The notes under the pieces: generated by a model
The model's database searches: none
What the model saw: the letters and a program-made list of their open reading frames with translations, nothing else
Told to the model about the DNA's origin: nothing
Source: Pleomorphomonas sp. PLEO
GTDB taxonomy: Bacteria; Pseudomonadota; Alphaproteobacteria; Rhizobiales; Pleomorphomonadaceae
Direction of reading: 5' to 3'
NCBI RefSeq assembly: GCF_041320595.1
Contig: NZ_CP166625.1
Location: 2,912,001 to 2,976,000, forward strand
DNA: 64,000 bases
Program-made: the position numbers and the translations under genes
Shown here: piece by piece, positions 49,707 through 59,162 of the stretch
Position numbering within the stretch: the first letter of the stretch is position 1
Layout of the letters: each line of letters opens with the position of its first letter

Positions 49707-50375
49707 TCAATCGGTCGTATCGCCATCGACCAGTTCGGGCAGGTCATGCTGCTCCCACTCCCCCGGTGGGATGGGGCTGCCGAGCGTGAAGGCGAAGGAT
49801 GCGACACCGCCGAAGTCGGCCGTTGCGGCGCAGTTGAACGACAGCCGGTACCATTTTCCGTCCGCGTGAACGGCGGCGCCCGGCGCTTTGATCGACGTTT
49901 TCATCAGGGATGGGTCGGCCATCGCATAGGCGACGACGTGATCGGGCACGAATCCGGCCTTCCAACGCTTGAGCTGCTCCATAGCCTCGATGTTGCACAG
50001 CTGGATCAACCGTTCGTCGCTGCCCAGCGAGGCAAGTTTCTGTCGAGTTCCTCGGTTGCGAGGGTCATCCAGCACGGCGTCGGCAAAATATTCTGTTGCG
50101 GTGACGCGTCCGTTGGTCGACGGACGAGCCGCGCGGAGTGGTGGCGATGGTCGGCTGGCGGTCTCGGGCTGAATGGCCGCGGCCGGCGGCGGATTGGCAG
50201 CGGGCACCGGTTGTTTTTCCGCTGGCGCGACCATCACGACGTCAATCGGGGCAAGAGGTTGTTTCACAACAGCGATATGGCGCGGCGCTTCGATGGCGAG
50301 CAGAGCGAGGAACGCCGCATGACCAAGCAGCGATAGCGCCGTTGCAGGCCGCGGCCATATCCGCGCAAACTTCAC
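49707..50375 (-). CDS. DUF930 domain protein with N-terminal membrane anchor
   Basis: About 222 residues. An N-terminal hydrophobic helix (ATALSLLGHAAFLALLAI) is followed by a Pro/Ala-rich, TonB-like linker (residues ~45-90), then the DUF930 domain: TATEYFADAVLDDPRNRGTRQKLASLGSDERLIQLCNIEAMEQLKRWKAGFVPD and GKWYRLSFNCAATADFGGVASFAFTLG. Two cysteines may form a disulfide outside the cytoplasm. GTG 50375, 7 nt after GGAGG, is preferred over an ATG five codons earlier. Function unknown. Convergent with ntrX, 8 nt apart. The 268 nt upstream of it, towards ftsB, show no gene. Confidence 0.85.
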   Translation of the reverse strand: MKFARIWPRPATALSLLGHAAFLALLAIEAPRHIAVVKQPLAPIDVVMVAPAEKQPVPAANPPPAAAIQPETASRPSPPLRAARPSTNGRVTATEYFADAVLDDPRNRGTRQKLASLGSDERLIQLCNIEAMEQLKRWKAGFVPDHVVAYAMADPSLMKTSIKAPGAAVHADGKWYRLSFNCAATADFGGVASFAFTLGSPIPPGEWEQHDLPELVDGDTTD

Positions 50376-50643
50376 GCCTGATCCTCCCAATTTTTCCGAT
50401 CCATCGCCGGATTTCGTGGCGGTTTGGCGGCTCCCTACGCCCTTGTCGTGCTGGCCGTCGGGACACGATGTCGTGATTACGGGAGGCGCGAGGCGTTTGC
50501 CACTTTTTGTCTATTGCGCGGCTCCAGAGACTCATTTTGCCGAAGCATATGAGGCGCTGTTCACCCTCCTTTTACCACGTTGGTTCAGACTCCCTCAGTA
50601 AGGGAACGGGATGTTCCCGCCGTTCCGCGTGAGTTCGTTGCGT

Positions 50644-50982
50644 ATGATTACCCGTCAGCATCGCCCGTCTTGGCTTCGTCGCCTCATTCTCCCCGCCGTG
50701 ACCGCCGTTTTCTTGGGCTATTTCGGCTATCATGCCGTCAATGGCGAGTTTGGTATGGTCGGGCGCGCCCGCTTTGAGAGCCGTACCCAGGAACTCAACG
50801 CCGAATTGGCCCGCCTGAATGCCCAGAAATCTGCGCTCGAAGCGCACGTCAAGCTGCTGCGCCCTTCCAGTCTCGATCAGGATATGGTCGACGAACGAGC
50901 GCGGGTGCAACTTTCTGTTGTCAATCCGAATGAAGTGGTCATCATGGATTTTGACAAGTTGGCTCAGGCAAAAAGCAATTGA
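50644..50982 (+). CDS. FtsB/DivIC family septum formation initiator
   Basis: A 112-residue single-pass protein: a short basic N terminus, one membrane helix (LILPAVTAVFLGYFGYHAV), a coiled coil (LNAELARLNAQKSALEAHVKLLRP) and a short C-terminal ERARVQLSVVNPNEVVIMD. This is the layout of FtsB, which joins FtsL and FtsQ in the divisome. In Rhizobiales the gene usually lies between eno and pdhA; pdhA follows here after 161 nt. The ATG at 50644 has no strong ribosome site; an ATG at 50611 is the alternative. Confidence 0.88.
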   Translation: MITRQHRPSWLRRLILPAVTAVFLGYFGYHAVNGEFGMVGRARFESRTQELNAELARLNAQKSALEAHVKLLRPSSLDQDMVDERARVQLSVVNPNEVVIMDFDKLAQAKSN

Positions 50983-51007
50983 TATTGCTATATTTTCCCT
51001 AAATTAA

Positions 51008-51063
51008 CTCGATTTCAGTTAATCGTGAATCGAGTGATGCGGCTTTCGCATGATTGACATGCG
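51008..51063 (+). promoter_or_regulatory. Two dyads in the pdhA promoter region
   Basis: CTCGATT-13nt-AATCGAG spans 51008-51034 and CGCATG-5nt-CATGCG spans 51047-51063, in an AT-rich stretch upstream of the pyruvate dehydrogenase operon. One or both may bind a regulator of the operon; no T-tract follows, so they are not terminators of ftsB. Confidence 0.45.
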
Positions 51064-51143
51064 ATCCAAACCTTGACTTGCTCCCAGGAAAGGGGTTCCG
51101 TCGGCGCCTCTACGGAATAATCCCGATACGGGAGGAGCGATCA

Positions 51144-52214
51144 ATGGCTGTACGACCGGCGACCGAGAAGCGCAGCCGCGCTTCGGGCCCGACATCCGCG
51201 ACGAAAAAAACCGGCAGGACGTCCAATTCGACCATCAATTATCAGGTCGCTGAGTTCGAAAAGGACGAAGAACTCAAGGCCTACCATGACATGCTGCTGA
51301 TCCGGCGCTTCGAAGAGAAGGCTGGCCAGCTCTACGGCATGGGTTTGATCGGCGGCTTCTGCCATCTCTATATCGGTCAGGAAGCGGTGGTCGTCGGTAT
51401 CGCCAAGGCGCTGCGCGAGGGCGAAGATCAGGTCACGACGTCTTACCGCGACCACGGCCACATGCTGGCTTGCGGCATGGACCCCAAGGGTGTCATGGCT
51501 GAACTGACCGGCCGCCAGGGTGGTTATTCGCGCGGCAAAGGCGGCTCGATGCACATGTTCAGCCGCGAGAAGCAGTTCTTCGGTGGTCACGGCATCGTCG
51601 GTGCCCAGGTGCCGATCGGCGCCGGTCTCGCCTTTGCCGACAAGTATCGCGGGACCGACAATGTGTCGGTCGTCTATTTCGGCGATGGCGCGGCCAACCA
51701 AGGTCAGGTTTATGAGACCTTCAACATGGCGCAGCTGTGGAAGCTGCCGGTGATTTTCGTCATCGAGAACAACCGTTATGCGATGGGCACTTCGGTTAGC
51801 CGTTCTTCGGCGCAGACCGATTTTGCCAAGCGCGGCGAGAGCTTCAACATTCCGGGCGAGCAGGTGGACGGCATGGACGTTCGCGCCGTCAAGGCGGCGG
51901 CCGATCGCGCCGTCGAGTGGGCGCGGGCTGGCAACGGTCCTTATATCCTCGAAATGCAGACCTACCGCTATCGCGGCCATTCGATGTCCGATCCGGCCAA
52001 GTACCGGACCAAGGACGAAGTGCAGAAGATGCGCGACGAGCGTGATCCGATCGAGCAGGTCCGGAAGCGGCTGGTCGAGAAGGGCTGGGCCAGCGAGGAC
52101 GATCTCAAGGAGATCGACAAGAACGTGCGCGCGGTGGTGACCGAAGCGGCTGACTTCGCCTCCGCTGATGCCGAGCCGGATCCGTCCGAGCTGTGGACCG
52201 ACATTCTTCGCTGA
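51144..52214 (+). CDS. pdhA: Pyruvate dehydrogenase E1 component subunit alpha
   Basis: A 356-residue thiamine-diphosphate enzyme subunit that decarboxylates pyruvate. Seen motifs are [46 protein letters not shown], and the TDP/Mg motif [31 protein letters not shown]; phosphorylation-loop-like [15 protein letters not shown] lies further on. ATG 51144 follows GGGAGGAG. It starts the operon pdhA-pdhB-pdhC-lpd. Confidence 0.97.
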   Translation: MAVRPATEKRSRASGPTSATKKTGRTSNSTINYQVAEFEKDEELKAYHDMLLIRRFEEKAGQLYGMGLIGGFCHLYIGQEAVVVGIAKALREGEDQVTTSYRDHGHMLACGMDPKGVMAELTGRQGGYSRGKGGSMHMFSREKQFFGGHGIVGAQVPIGAGLAFADKYRGTDNVSVVYFGDGAANQGQVYETFNMAQLWKLPVIFVIENNRYAMGTSVSRSSAQTDFAKRGESFNIPGEQVDGMDVRAVKAAADRAVEWARAGNGPYILEMQTYRYRGHSMSDPAKYRTKDEVQKMRDERDPIEQVRKRLVEKGWASEDDLKEIDKNVRAVVTEAADFASADAEPDPSELWTDILR

Positions 52215-52236
52215 CAGCGCCCGAGAGGTTTTGAAA

Positions 52237-53622
52237 ATGGCAATCGACATCCTGATGCCGGCGCTGTCGCCGACCATGGAAGAAGGCACGCTCACCAAGT
52301 GGCTGAAGAAGGTGGGCGACGATGTGAAGTCCGGCGACGTGCTCGCCGAGATTGAAACCGACAAGGCGACGATGGAAATCGAAGCCGTCGACGAGGGCAA
52401 GCTTCTCGAAATCCTGGTGGCCGATGGCACCGAAGGCGTGAAGGTCAATGCCGTGATCGCCCGTGTCGGCGAGGAAGGCGAGACGGCCACTGCGAAGCCC
52501 GAGGCGGGCGAGACGCCGAAGCCAGCCGCCCAGGCTGCGCCGGCCAAAAAGCCGCAGCCGATCGCACAGGCGTCGAGCACCGTGCCGGCGGCGCCCGCCG
52601 TCAAGGTGGAAGCCGATCCCGACCTTCCCGCTGGCACTCAGTTCGAAAGCAAGACGGTCCGCGAAGCGTTGCGCGAGGCGATGGCCGAGGAAATGCGCCG
52701 CGATGGCGACGTGTTCCTGATGGGCGAGGAAGTCGCCGAGTATCAGGGCGCCTACAAGATATCGCAGGGCCTGCTTGACGAGTTCGGGGCCAAGCGCGTC
52801 ATCGACACGCCGATCACCGAGCATGGTTTTGCCGGCATCGGCGTTGGCGCCGCTTTCGCCGGCCTGAAGCCAATCGTCGAGTTCATGACGTTCAACTTCG
52901 CCATGCAGGCGATTGACCAGATCATCAACTCGGCGGCCAAGACGCTCTATATGTCCGGCGGTCAGATGGGCTGTCCGATCGTCTTCCGCGGCCCCAATGG
53001 CGCCGCTGCTCGCGTGGGCGCCCAGCACAGCCAGGATTATGCCGCCTGGTACGGCATGATCCCCGGCCTCAAGGTGGTGATGCCGTACACGGCGGCCGAC
53101 GCCAAGGGCCTGCTCAAGGCGGCGATCCGCGACCCCAATCCGGTGATCTTCCTTGAGAATGAAGTCCTTTACGGGCATCACTTCGATGTGCCGAAGCTCG
53201 ACGACTACGTGCTGCCGATCGGCAAGGCGCGCATCCACAAGGCCGGCAAGGACGTCACCATCGTTTCGTTCGGCATGGGCATGTCCTATGCGATCAAGGC
53301 GGCGGAAGAACTGGCCGGCCTTGGTATCGACGCCGAGGTGATCGACCTCAGGACCATTCGTCCGATGGACATCGAGACGGTGGTCAACTCGGTCAAGAAG
53401 ACTGGTCGTTGCGTGACGGTCGAGGAAGGTTGGCCGCAGGGTTCGGTGGGCTCCGAAATCGCCTATCAGATCCAGGCCAATGCCTTCGATTATCTCGACG
53501 CGCCGGTCGGCCGCATCACAGGCAAGGACGTGCCGATGCCCTACGCGGCCAATCTCGAGAAGCTCGCCCTGCCGACCATCGGCGACGTGATCGAGGCGGT
53601 ACGTGCCGTCACCTATCGCTGA
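52237..53622 (+). CDS. pdhB: Pyruvate dehydrogenase E1 component subunit beta, lipoyl-bearing
   Basis: A 461-residue subunit with an unusual N-terminal lipoyl domain ([20 protein letters not shown], Lys43 in ETDKATME) joined by an Ala/Pro-rich linker to the transketolase-type E1-beta domain (~140-461: [32 protein letters not shown]). The lipoyl-E1-beta fusion is characteristic of alphaproteobacteria. It starts 22 nt after pdhA and works with E1-alpha as a heterotetramer. Confidence 0.97.
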   Translation: MAIDILMPALSPTMEEGTLTKWLKKVGDDVKSGDVLAEIETDKATMEIEAVDEGKLLEILVADGTEGVKVNAVIARVGEEGETATAKPEAGETPKPAAQAAPAKKPQPIAQASSTVPAAPAVKVEADPDLPAGTQFESKTVREALREAMAEEMRRDGDVFLMGEEVAEYQGAYKISQGLLDEFGAKRVIDTPITEHGFAGIGVGAAFAGLKPIVEFMTFNFAMQAIDQIINSAAKTLYMSGGQMGCPIVFRGPNGAAARVGAQHSQDYAAWYGMIPGLKVVMPYTAADAKGLLKAAIRDPNPVIFLENEVLYGHHFDVPKLDDYVLPIGKARIHKAGKDVTIVSFGMGMSYAIKAAEELAGLGIDAEVIDLRTIRPMDIETVVNSVKKTGRCVTVEEGWPQGSVGSEIAYQIQANAFDYLDAPVGRITGKDVPMPYAANLEKLALPTIGDVIEAVRAVTYR

Positions 53623-53633
53623 GGAGAGATAAA

Positions 53634-54968
53634 ATGCCGATCAAGATCCTGATGCCGGCGCTCTCTCCCACCATGGAGACGGGCAACCTGACCAAATGGA
53701 ACGTCAAGGTGGGCGATGCCGTGAAATCCGGCACGGTGCTCGCCGAGATCGAGACCGATAAGGCGACCATGGAGGTCGAAGCGATTGACGAGGGCATTGT
53801 CGCCAAGCTGGTGGTAGCCGAGGGTACGGCCGACGTACCGGTCAACGCGGTGATCGCCATCCTTGCCGAAGAGGGTGAGGATGTCGCCACCGCCGCGGCA
53901 GCCGCCGAAGGCTCGGCTCCGGCTGAGGCCAAGGCGGAAGCGCCCAAGGCCGAGGAAAAGCCCAAATCGGAAGCTCCGAAGGCCGATGCTCCCAAGCAGG
54001 AGCCGCCAAAGGCGGAAGCTGCCAAGGCTGCCGAGGGCGAACGCGTCTTTGCTTCGCCGCTGGCTCGCCGGGTTGCCAAGGACAAGGGGCTCGACCTCAA
54101 GTCCGTCAAGGGCTCGGGGCCAAAAGGCCGTATTATCCTGCGCGACGTTGAAAAGGTAGAAGCTTCGCCGAAGCCGGCGGCTCCGCAGGCCTCGGCTCCG
54201 GCCGCCGCACCAGCAGCAAAGCCGACCGGTGCCAGCGACGAGATGACGCTCAAGCTGTTCGATCCCAACAGCTACGAGCTGATCCCGCACGATGGCATGC
54301 GCAAGACCATCGCCCGCCGCCTTACCGAATCCAAGCAGACGGTGCCGCACTTCTACGTCACGGTCGACGTGGAACTCGATGCGCTGCTGGCCCTGCGCAA
54401 GGATATCAACGATGCGTCGCCGACCTCCGATGGCAAGCCTGCCTACAAGGTGTCGGTCAACGACATGGTGATCAAGGCCTACGCGCTGGCTCTCAAGGCT
54501 GTGCCGGATGCCCACGTTTCCTGGACCGACGGTGGCATGCTGAAGCATCGCCACGCCGACGTCGGCGTGGCCGTATCGATCCCCGGCGGCCTGATTACGC
54601 CGATCGTCCGCAAGGCCGACGAGAAGAGCCTCTCCACCATCTCCAACGAGGTGAAGGATCTGGCTCGTCGCGCCAAGGACCGCAAGCTGAAGCCGGAAGA
54701 ATACCAGGGCGGTACCACATCGGTGTCCAACCTCGGCATGTTCGGCGTCAAGGACTTCGCGGCCGTCATCAACCCGCCGCACGCGACCATCCTGGCTGTT
54801 GGCGCGGGCGAACAGCGGGCGGTGGTGAAGAACGGCCAGCTTGCCGTCGCCACGGTGATGAGCGTCACGCTCTCCACCGACCATCGCGCCGTCGACGGCG
54901 CGCTCGGCGCCGAGCTTTTGCGGGCGTTGAAGGGCTTCATCGAGAAGCCGATGTCGATGCTGGTGTGA
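53634..54968 (+). CDS. pdhC: Pyruvate dehydrogenase E2, dihydrolipoamide acetyltransferase
   Basis: A 444-residue core protein. A single lipoyl domain (Lys43 in ETDKATME), a Lys/Ala/Glu-rich linker, an E3/E1-binding domain (FASPLARRVAKDKGLDLKSVKGSGPKGRIILRDVE, ~140-175) and the catalytic domain (~215-444) ending with STDHRAVDGALGAELLRAL, where the His acts in acetyl transfer to CoA. It starts 11 nt after pdhB. Two stable hairpins separate it from lpd. Confidence 0.97.
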   Translation: MPIKILMPALSPTMETGNLTKWNVKVGDAVKSGTVLAEIETDKATMEVEAIDEGIVAKLVVAEGTADVPVNAVIAILAEEGEDVATAAAAAEGSAPAEAKAEAPKAEEKPKSEAPKADAPKQEPPKAEAAKAAEGERVFASPLARRVAKDKGLDLKSVKGSGPKGRIILRDVEKVEASPKPAAPQASAPAAAPAAKPTGASDEMTLKLFDPNSYELIPHDGMRKTIARRLTESKQTVPHFYVTVDVELDALLALRKDINDASPTSDGKPAYKVSVNDMVIKAYALALKAVPDAHVSWTDGGMLKHRHADVGVAVSIPGGLITPIVRKADEKSLSTISNEVKDLARRAKDRKLKPEEYQGGTTSVSNLGMFGVKDFAAVINPPHATILAVGAGEQRAVVKNGQLAVATVMSVTLSTDHRAVDGALGAELLRALKGFIEKPMSMLV

Positions 54969-55027
54969 CGGGGTTCCTCCCCCGTCGTCCATTTCGGGAG
55001 GCGGCTGCCGGCAGGACCGGCGCCGCC
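54967..55027 (+). other. Two hairpins between pdhC and lpd
   Basis: GACGGGG/CCCCGTC (54967-54986, 6-nt loop) starts at the pdhC stop, and GGCGGC-T-GCCGG / CCGGC-GCCGCC (55000-55027, CAGGA loop, one bulged T) follows. Neither is followed by a T-run. They may adjust the ratio of E3 to the other subunits by partial termination or by protecting the upstream mRNA end. Confidence 0.6.
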
Positions 55028-55081
55028 TGCTTCCGGCGCGAGGCTTGTCCCGCGCCGCACCCAGATTGAAGGCATAGACCT

Positions 55082-56494
55082 ATGTCCCAGTATGACATCC
55101 TGATCATCGGCTCCGGACCTGGCGGCTACGTCGCTGCTATCCGCGCCGCCCAGCTCGGCCTCAAGGTCGGCGTTGTCGAACGCGCCTATATCGGCGGCAT
55201 CTGCCCCAACTGGGGCTGCATCCCCGCCAAGGCGCTGCTGCGTTCGGCCGAGATCTTCCACTATATCGAGCACGCCGCCGATTATGGCATCAAGGCCGAG
55301 AAACCGGGTGTCGACGTCGCGGCGATCGTCAAGCGATCGCGCGGCATCGCCCAGCAGATGAGCCAGGGCGTCGGCTTCCTGCTCAAGAAAAACAAGGTCG
55401 ACCTGATCTGGGGCGAGGCGACCATCACCGCGCCCGGCAAGGTCAAGGTGAAGGCGATTGACGGCGCGCCGAAGGGGTGGCTGCCGGCCGGCGACTTCGA
55501 GGCCAAGCATATCATCGTGGCGACCGGCGCTCGCCCGCGCGTTCTGCCGGGCCTGGAGCCGGACAAGAAGCTGGTCTGGACCTATTTCGAGTCGATGGTG
55601 CCGGAAGCGCTGCCCAAGCGCCTGCTGGTGGTCGGCTCGGGTGCCATCGGCATCGAGTTCGCGAGCTTCTATCGGGCGCTTGGTTCGGACGTCACGGTCG
55701 TCGAGGTGATGAGCCAGGTGATGCCGGTCGAGGACCACGAGATCGCCGAGCTCGCCAAGAAGCGCTTCGAGAAGGCCGGCATGAAGATCCTTCTGGAAGC
55801 CAAGGTCGCCTCGCTGAAGAAGGGCGCCAACGAGGTGACGGCTACCGTCGAACTCAAGGATGGCACCAAGCAGGAGATCACCGCCGATCGCGTCATCTCG
55901 GCCGTAGGCGTCGTCGGCAATGTCGAGAACCTCGGCCTTGAGGCGCTGGGCGTCAAGCTGGATCGGGGCACCATCGCCACCGATGGTCTCGGCCGCACCA
56001 ATGTGCCGGGCATCTATGCCATCGGCGACGTTGCCGGTCCGCCGATGCTTGCCCACAAGGCCGAGCATGAAGGCACCTTGTGCGTCGAGGCGATCGCTGG
56101 TCTGCATCCCCATCCGATGGATAAGCTACAGATCCCCGGCTGTACCTATTGCCACCCGCAGGTGGCCTCCGTCGGTCTCACCGAGAAGAAGGCCAAGGAG
56201 GCGGGCTTCGAGCTGAAGGTCGGGCGGTTCCCGTTCATCGGCAACGGCAAGGCGGTGGCGCTCGGCGAGCCGGACGGCCTCGTCAAGACCATCTTTGACG
56301 CCAAGACTGGCCGACTGCTCGGCGCCCATCTGATCGGCGCCGAAGTGACGGAGATGATCCAGGGCTTTGTCATTGCCATGCAGCTCGAGACCACCGAGGA
56401 AGAGCTGATGCACACGGTGTTCCCGCATCCAACCGTCAGCGAGACGATGCACGAGAGCGTGCTTGCCGCCTATGGTCGCGCCATCCATATTTGA
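55082..56494 (+). CDS. lpd: Dihydrolipoyl dehydrogenase (E3)
   Basis: A 470-residue FAD enzyme that reoxidises dihydrolipoamide with NAD+. The FAD motif is DILIIGSGPGGYVAAIRAA, the redox disulfide Cys41/Cys46 is in GGICPNWGCIPAKALL, the NAD motif is LLVVGSGAIGIEFASFY and the active-site His lies in HTVFPHPTVSETMHES. The disulfide box reads CPNWGC where many homologues have CLNVGC, a variant known in alphaproteobacterial LpdA. It completes the PDH complex. Confidence 0.97.
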   Translation: MSQYDILIIGSGPGGYVAAIRAAQLGLKVGVVERAYIGGICPNWGCIPAKALLRSAEIFHYIEHAADYGIKAEKPGVDVAAIVKRSRGIAQQMSQGVGFLLKKNKVDLIWGEATITAPGKVKVKAIDGAPKGWLPAGDFEAKHIIVATGARPRVLPGLEPDKKLVWTYFESMVPEALPKRLLVVGSGAIGIEFASFYRALGSDVTVVEVMSQVMPVEDHEIAELAKKRFEKAGMKILLEAKVASLKKGANEVTATVELKDGTKQEITADRVISAVGVVGNVENLGLEALGVKLDRGTIATDGLGRTNVPGIYAIGDVAGPPMLAHKAEHEGTLCVEAIAGLHPHPMDKLQIPGCTYCHPQVASVGLTEKKAKEAGFELKVGRFPFIGNGKAVALGEPDGLVKTIFDAKTGRLLGAHLIGAEVTEMIQGFVIAMQLETTEEELMHTVFPHPTVSETMHESVLAAYGRAIHI

Positions 56495-56608
56495 GGCGTG
56501 ATTGCGATTTATGGCAGAGGCTGGCGGTGATCTTGCCGGCCTCGTTTTATTGCGGCGCAATTTCGGACGCAAAACCGCGATACCAGTTTATTGTCAGGAG
56601 ATAGCGCG

Positions 56609-56857
56609 ATGCAGGGACATGCCTTTCTGATTTGGGGTGCCGTCGGTCTTCTCGCCGGCTGGCTGGCGAGCTTTATCGTGGGCGGCGGCGGCCTCATCCG
56701 CTATCTGGTCTCCGGCCTGATCGGCTCGTTCGTCGGCGGGCTGGTGCTGCAATGGACTGGTATCAACATTCCTATCGCCAGCCCCTTCCTGCACGAAGTA
56801 GCTGTTGCGACCATTGGCGCGATCATCTTCGTGTTCCTGGCGCGGATGGTCGTCTGA
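56609..56857 (+). CDS. GlsB/YeaQ/YmgE family membrane protein
   Basis: An 82-residue protein with three hydrophobic helices rich in glycine (FLIWGAVGLLAGWLASFIVGGGG, LVSGLIGSFVGGLVLQW, VAVATIGAIIFVFLARM). This is the transglycosylase-associated/GlsB family of small stress-related membrane proteins whose molecular role is unknown. ATG 56609 follows AGGAGA. It frequently sits downstream of lpd in Rhizobiales. Confidence 0.85.
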   Translation: MQGHAFLIWGAVGLLAGWLASFIVGGGGLIRYLVSGLIGSFVGGLVLQWTGINIPIASPFLHEVAVATIGAIIFVFLARMVV

Positions 56858-57008
56858 GCTATGGCTGCGCGTTGCAGTCGCTCTTCGTGGGTTCTCTGCA
56901 AATAAAAGCAGCATTTCTGTCCGTAGAACTTCGATCGCTATTTTTACTTTGTTAACGGGGTGAATGCGACTCTGCGTCCGTTGAAAATGCGAAAATCCGG
57001 GGGATCGG

Positions 57009-58085
57009 ATGACTGCTTCGATTGTGTCCATTCGCGACATTTCGTCAAAGTCGGAATCCGTTCAGGAAATCGCCTTCAACAAGGTTGGGCAAATCAGGGC
57101 GATCAACCGCCGTATGCGCATTCTTGCACTCAACGCTTTGATCGAGGCCGAACGGGCCGGGGAGGCTGGCCGAGGCTTTGCCGTGGTCAGCCAGGAAGTG
57201 CGCGGCATCTCCGAGGAAGTGGAGAAGCTGTCGACAGCGCTTGAGGCCGAACTTGCCTCGGAGATCGGCGAGATTTCTTCGCTGGTCCAGGAGATGAGCC
57301 AGTCGTCGCAAGGGCAGAGGCTTGTCGACCTTGCGCTCAATGCCATCGAGATCGTCGATCGCAACCTTTACGAACGCACGTGCGATGTCCGCTGGTGGGC
57401 CACCGATTCCGCCTTTGTCGATGCGATGACGGCGCCTGGCGAGGCGGCCTTCGCCTATGCCGCGCGGCGCCTCAACGTCATTCTGCGCGCCTATACCGTC
57501 TATCTCGATATCTGGCTGTGCGATCCCCACGGCAAGGTGGTGGCGTCCGGTCGGGGCGATCGTTTTCCTATCGCCGGGACTGACATCTCCTCGCGATCCT
57601 GGTTTCGCACAGGCATGGGGCTTCGGACCGGCGACGATTTTCATGCCGAGGATATCGCCCGCGAACCGCTTTTGGCGGACACGATGGTTGGCACCTTCGT
57701 TACGCCGGTACGAACCGGTGGCGATGCGAACGGCCGGCCCATCGGTCTTTTGGCCATTCACTTCGATTGGGAGCCGCAATCGCGCGCCATCGTCGAGGGC
57801 GTGCGCCTCACCGACGAAGAAAAGGCGATCAGCCGCGTACTGATCGTCGATCGCAACAACCGGATCATCGCAGCGTCTGACGGCGCAGGTCTTCTGACCG
57901 AGCGACTGCCGGCCTTCGGCAGTGGGCAGGCCGGCTGGCAGGTGTGTGACGGCCGGATCATCGCCCAGCACGTCACACCAGGGTATGAGACCTATCGGGG
58001 CCTCGGCTGGCGCGGTGTGATCGAGCAGCGGCTCCCCGCTGACAAGCCTTCGGCTAAGGTAACCCCGCTCAAGGGACGTCGGTAG
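57009..58085 (+). CDS. Chemoreceptor-like protein with N-terminal signalling fragment and C-terminal cache-type sensor
   Basis: A 358-residue protein with no membrane helix. Residues ~15-105 contain a chemoreceptor tip ([38 protein letters not shown]) with helices far shorter than a full signalling domain. Residues ~115-345 look like a Cache/PDC sensor: VDRNLYERTCDVRWWATDSAFVDAM, ILRAYTVYLDIWLCDPHGKVVASGRGDRF, SSRSWFRTGM and DRNNRIIAASDGAGLLTE. The usual order is sensor first and outside the cell; here it is reversed and cytoplasmic. ATG 57009 follows GGGGGA. Ligand and output partner unknown. Confidence 0.85.
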   Translation: MTASIVSIRDISSKSESVQEIAFNKVGQIRAINRRMRILALNALIEAERAGEAGRGFAVVSQEVRGISEEVEKLSTALEAELASEIGEISSLVQEMSQSSQGQRLVDLALNAIEIVDRNLYERTCDVRWWATDSAFVDAMTAPGEAAFAYAARRLNVILRAYTVYLDIWLCDPHGKVVASGRGDRFPIAGTDISSRSWFRTGMGLRTGDDFHAEDIAREPLLADTMVGTFVTPVRTGGDANGRPIGLLAIHFDWEPQSRAIVEGVRLTDEEKAISRVLIVDRNNRIIAASDGAGLLTERLPAFGSGQAGWQVCDGRIIAQHVTPGYETYRGLGWRGVIEQRLPADKPSAKVTPLKGRR

Positions 58086-58201
58086 AATACAGACCGGTCG
58101 GAAAGCGGACTGTAAGGCGCGTTTCCAAGCCGGGCTCCTGGCAGTAAGATCATCCTAGGGAGAGGGGCGGCGTTCGACCGGCCCCCGGGAGGGATGACGC
58201 C

Positions 58202-59059
58202 ATGCCTGTCGAACTCAATTTTCTTAGCCTTCTCACCGGTTGCTTTGCAACGCCGGTCGCCGAGAACCCGACGGTCGCTATGGTCGAGGCGGCCTATCGC
58301 GCCATGGGACTCGACGCCCGCTACATCAACTGCGACGTGGCGCCGGCCGACCTCGGCGATGCCGTGCGGGGTGCCCGCGCCATGGGCTGGCGTGGCTTCA
58401 ACTGCTCGCTGCCGCACAAGGTGGCGGTGATCGATTTCATCGACGAACTCGCTCCCTCGGCCGAAATCATCGGCGCGGTCAATTGCGTGGTCAACCAGGA
58501 CGGCCGACTGACCGGCGAGAACACCGACGGCAAGGGCTTTCTAACCTCGCTCAAGACGGTGATCGATCCCAAGGGCAAGCGCGTCGTGGTTCTCGGTGCT
58601 GGTGGCGCTTCCCGAGCGATCGCTGTCGAGACGGCATTGGCCGGCGCGGCCTCGATCACCGTCGTCAACCGGGATGCGGCACGCGGCAAGGCGGTGGTGA
58701 AGTTGGTGGCAGCACATACGGCGGCGGCGACCGAGTTCGTGCCGTGGCGGGACGACTACGCTGTTCCCGAGGACGCCGACGTTCTGATCAACGCGACATC
58801 GATCGGCCTTTTCCCGGGGGTGCACGATCTGCCTGCCGTTGATTTCGCCTCGGTTCGGCCGGGCATGGTGGTGGCCGACGTGATTCCGAACCCGCCCCAT
58901 ACCGCCTTCCTCAAGCAGGCGGAGACGCGGGGCGCCGTTACGCTCGACGGGCTGGGCATGCTGGTCAACCAGGGTGTGATCGGCATTCGCCTGTGGACCG
59001 GCCGCGAGCCCGATGCCAAGGTGATGCGAGGCGCGCTGGAGGCGATCTTCGGCGCTTGA
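58202..59059 (+). CDS. Shikimate dehydrogenase-family protein (AroE paralogue)
   Basis: A 285-residue protein with the AroE two-domain fold. NCSLPHKVAVIDFID and GAVNCVVNQDGRLTGENTDGKGF match the substrate domain (catalytic Lys in PHK, Asp in NTDG); VVVLGAGGASRAIAVETA, VNRDAARGKAVV and NATSIGLFPG match the NADP domain. The N terminus lacks the canonical Ser-x-Ser of HSLSP that holds the shikimate carboxylate; it reads GCFATPVAENPTV. It is therefore more likely a paralogue acting on another substrate (quinate-type or other cyclic hydroxy acid) than the biosynthetic AroE. ATG 58202 follows GGAGGG. Confidence 0.85.
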   Translation: MPVELNFLSLLTGCFATPVAENPTVAMVEAAYRAMGLDARYINCDVAPADLGDAVRGARAMGWRGFNCSLPHKVAVIDFIDELAPSAEIIGAVNCVVNQDGRLTGENTDGKGFLTSLKTVIDPKGKRVVVLGAGGASRAIAVETALAGAASITVVNRDAARGKAVVKLVAAHTAAATEFVPWRDDYAVPEDADVLINATSIGLFPGVHDLPAVDFASVRPGMVVADVIPNPPHTAFLKQAETRGAVTLDGLGMLVNQGVIGIRLWTGREPDAKVMRGALEAIFGA

Positions 59060-59162
59060 ATTTTCGCTGAACGTCTGCTTGCGACGGCCGATGGGATAAC
59101 TACATCTTGCGCGACGCCTCGCGGACGTTCATCCGCGTTTTCGGTGACTGGGGGAAACGGCC

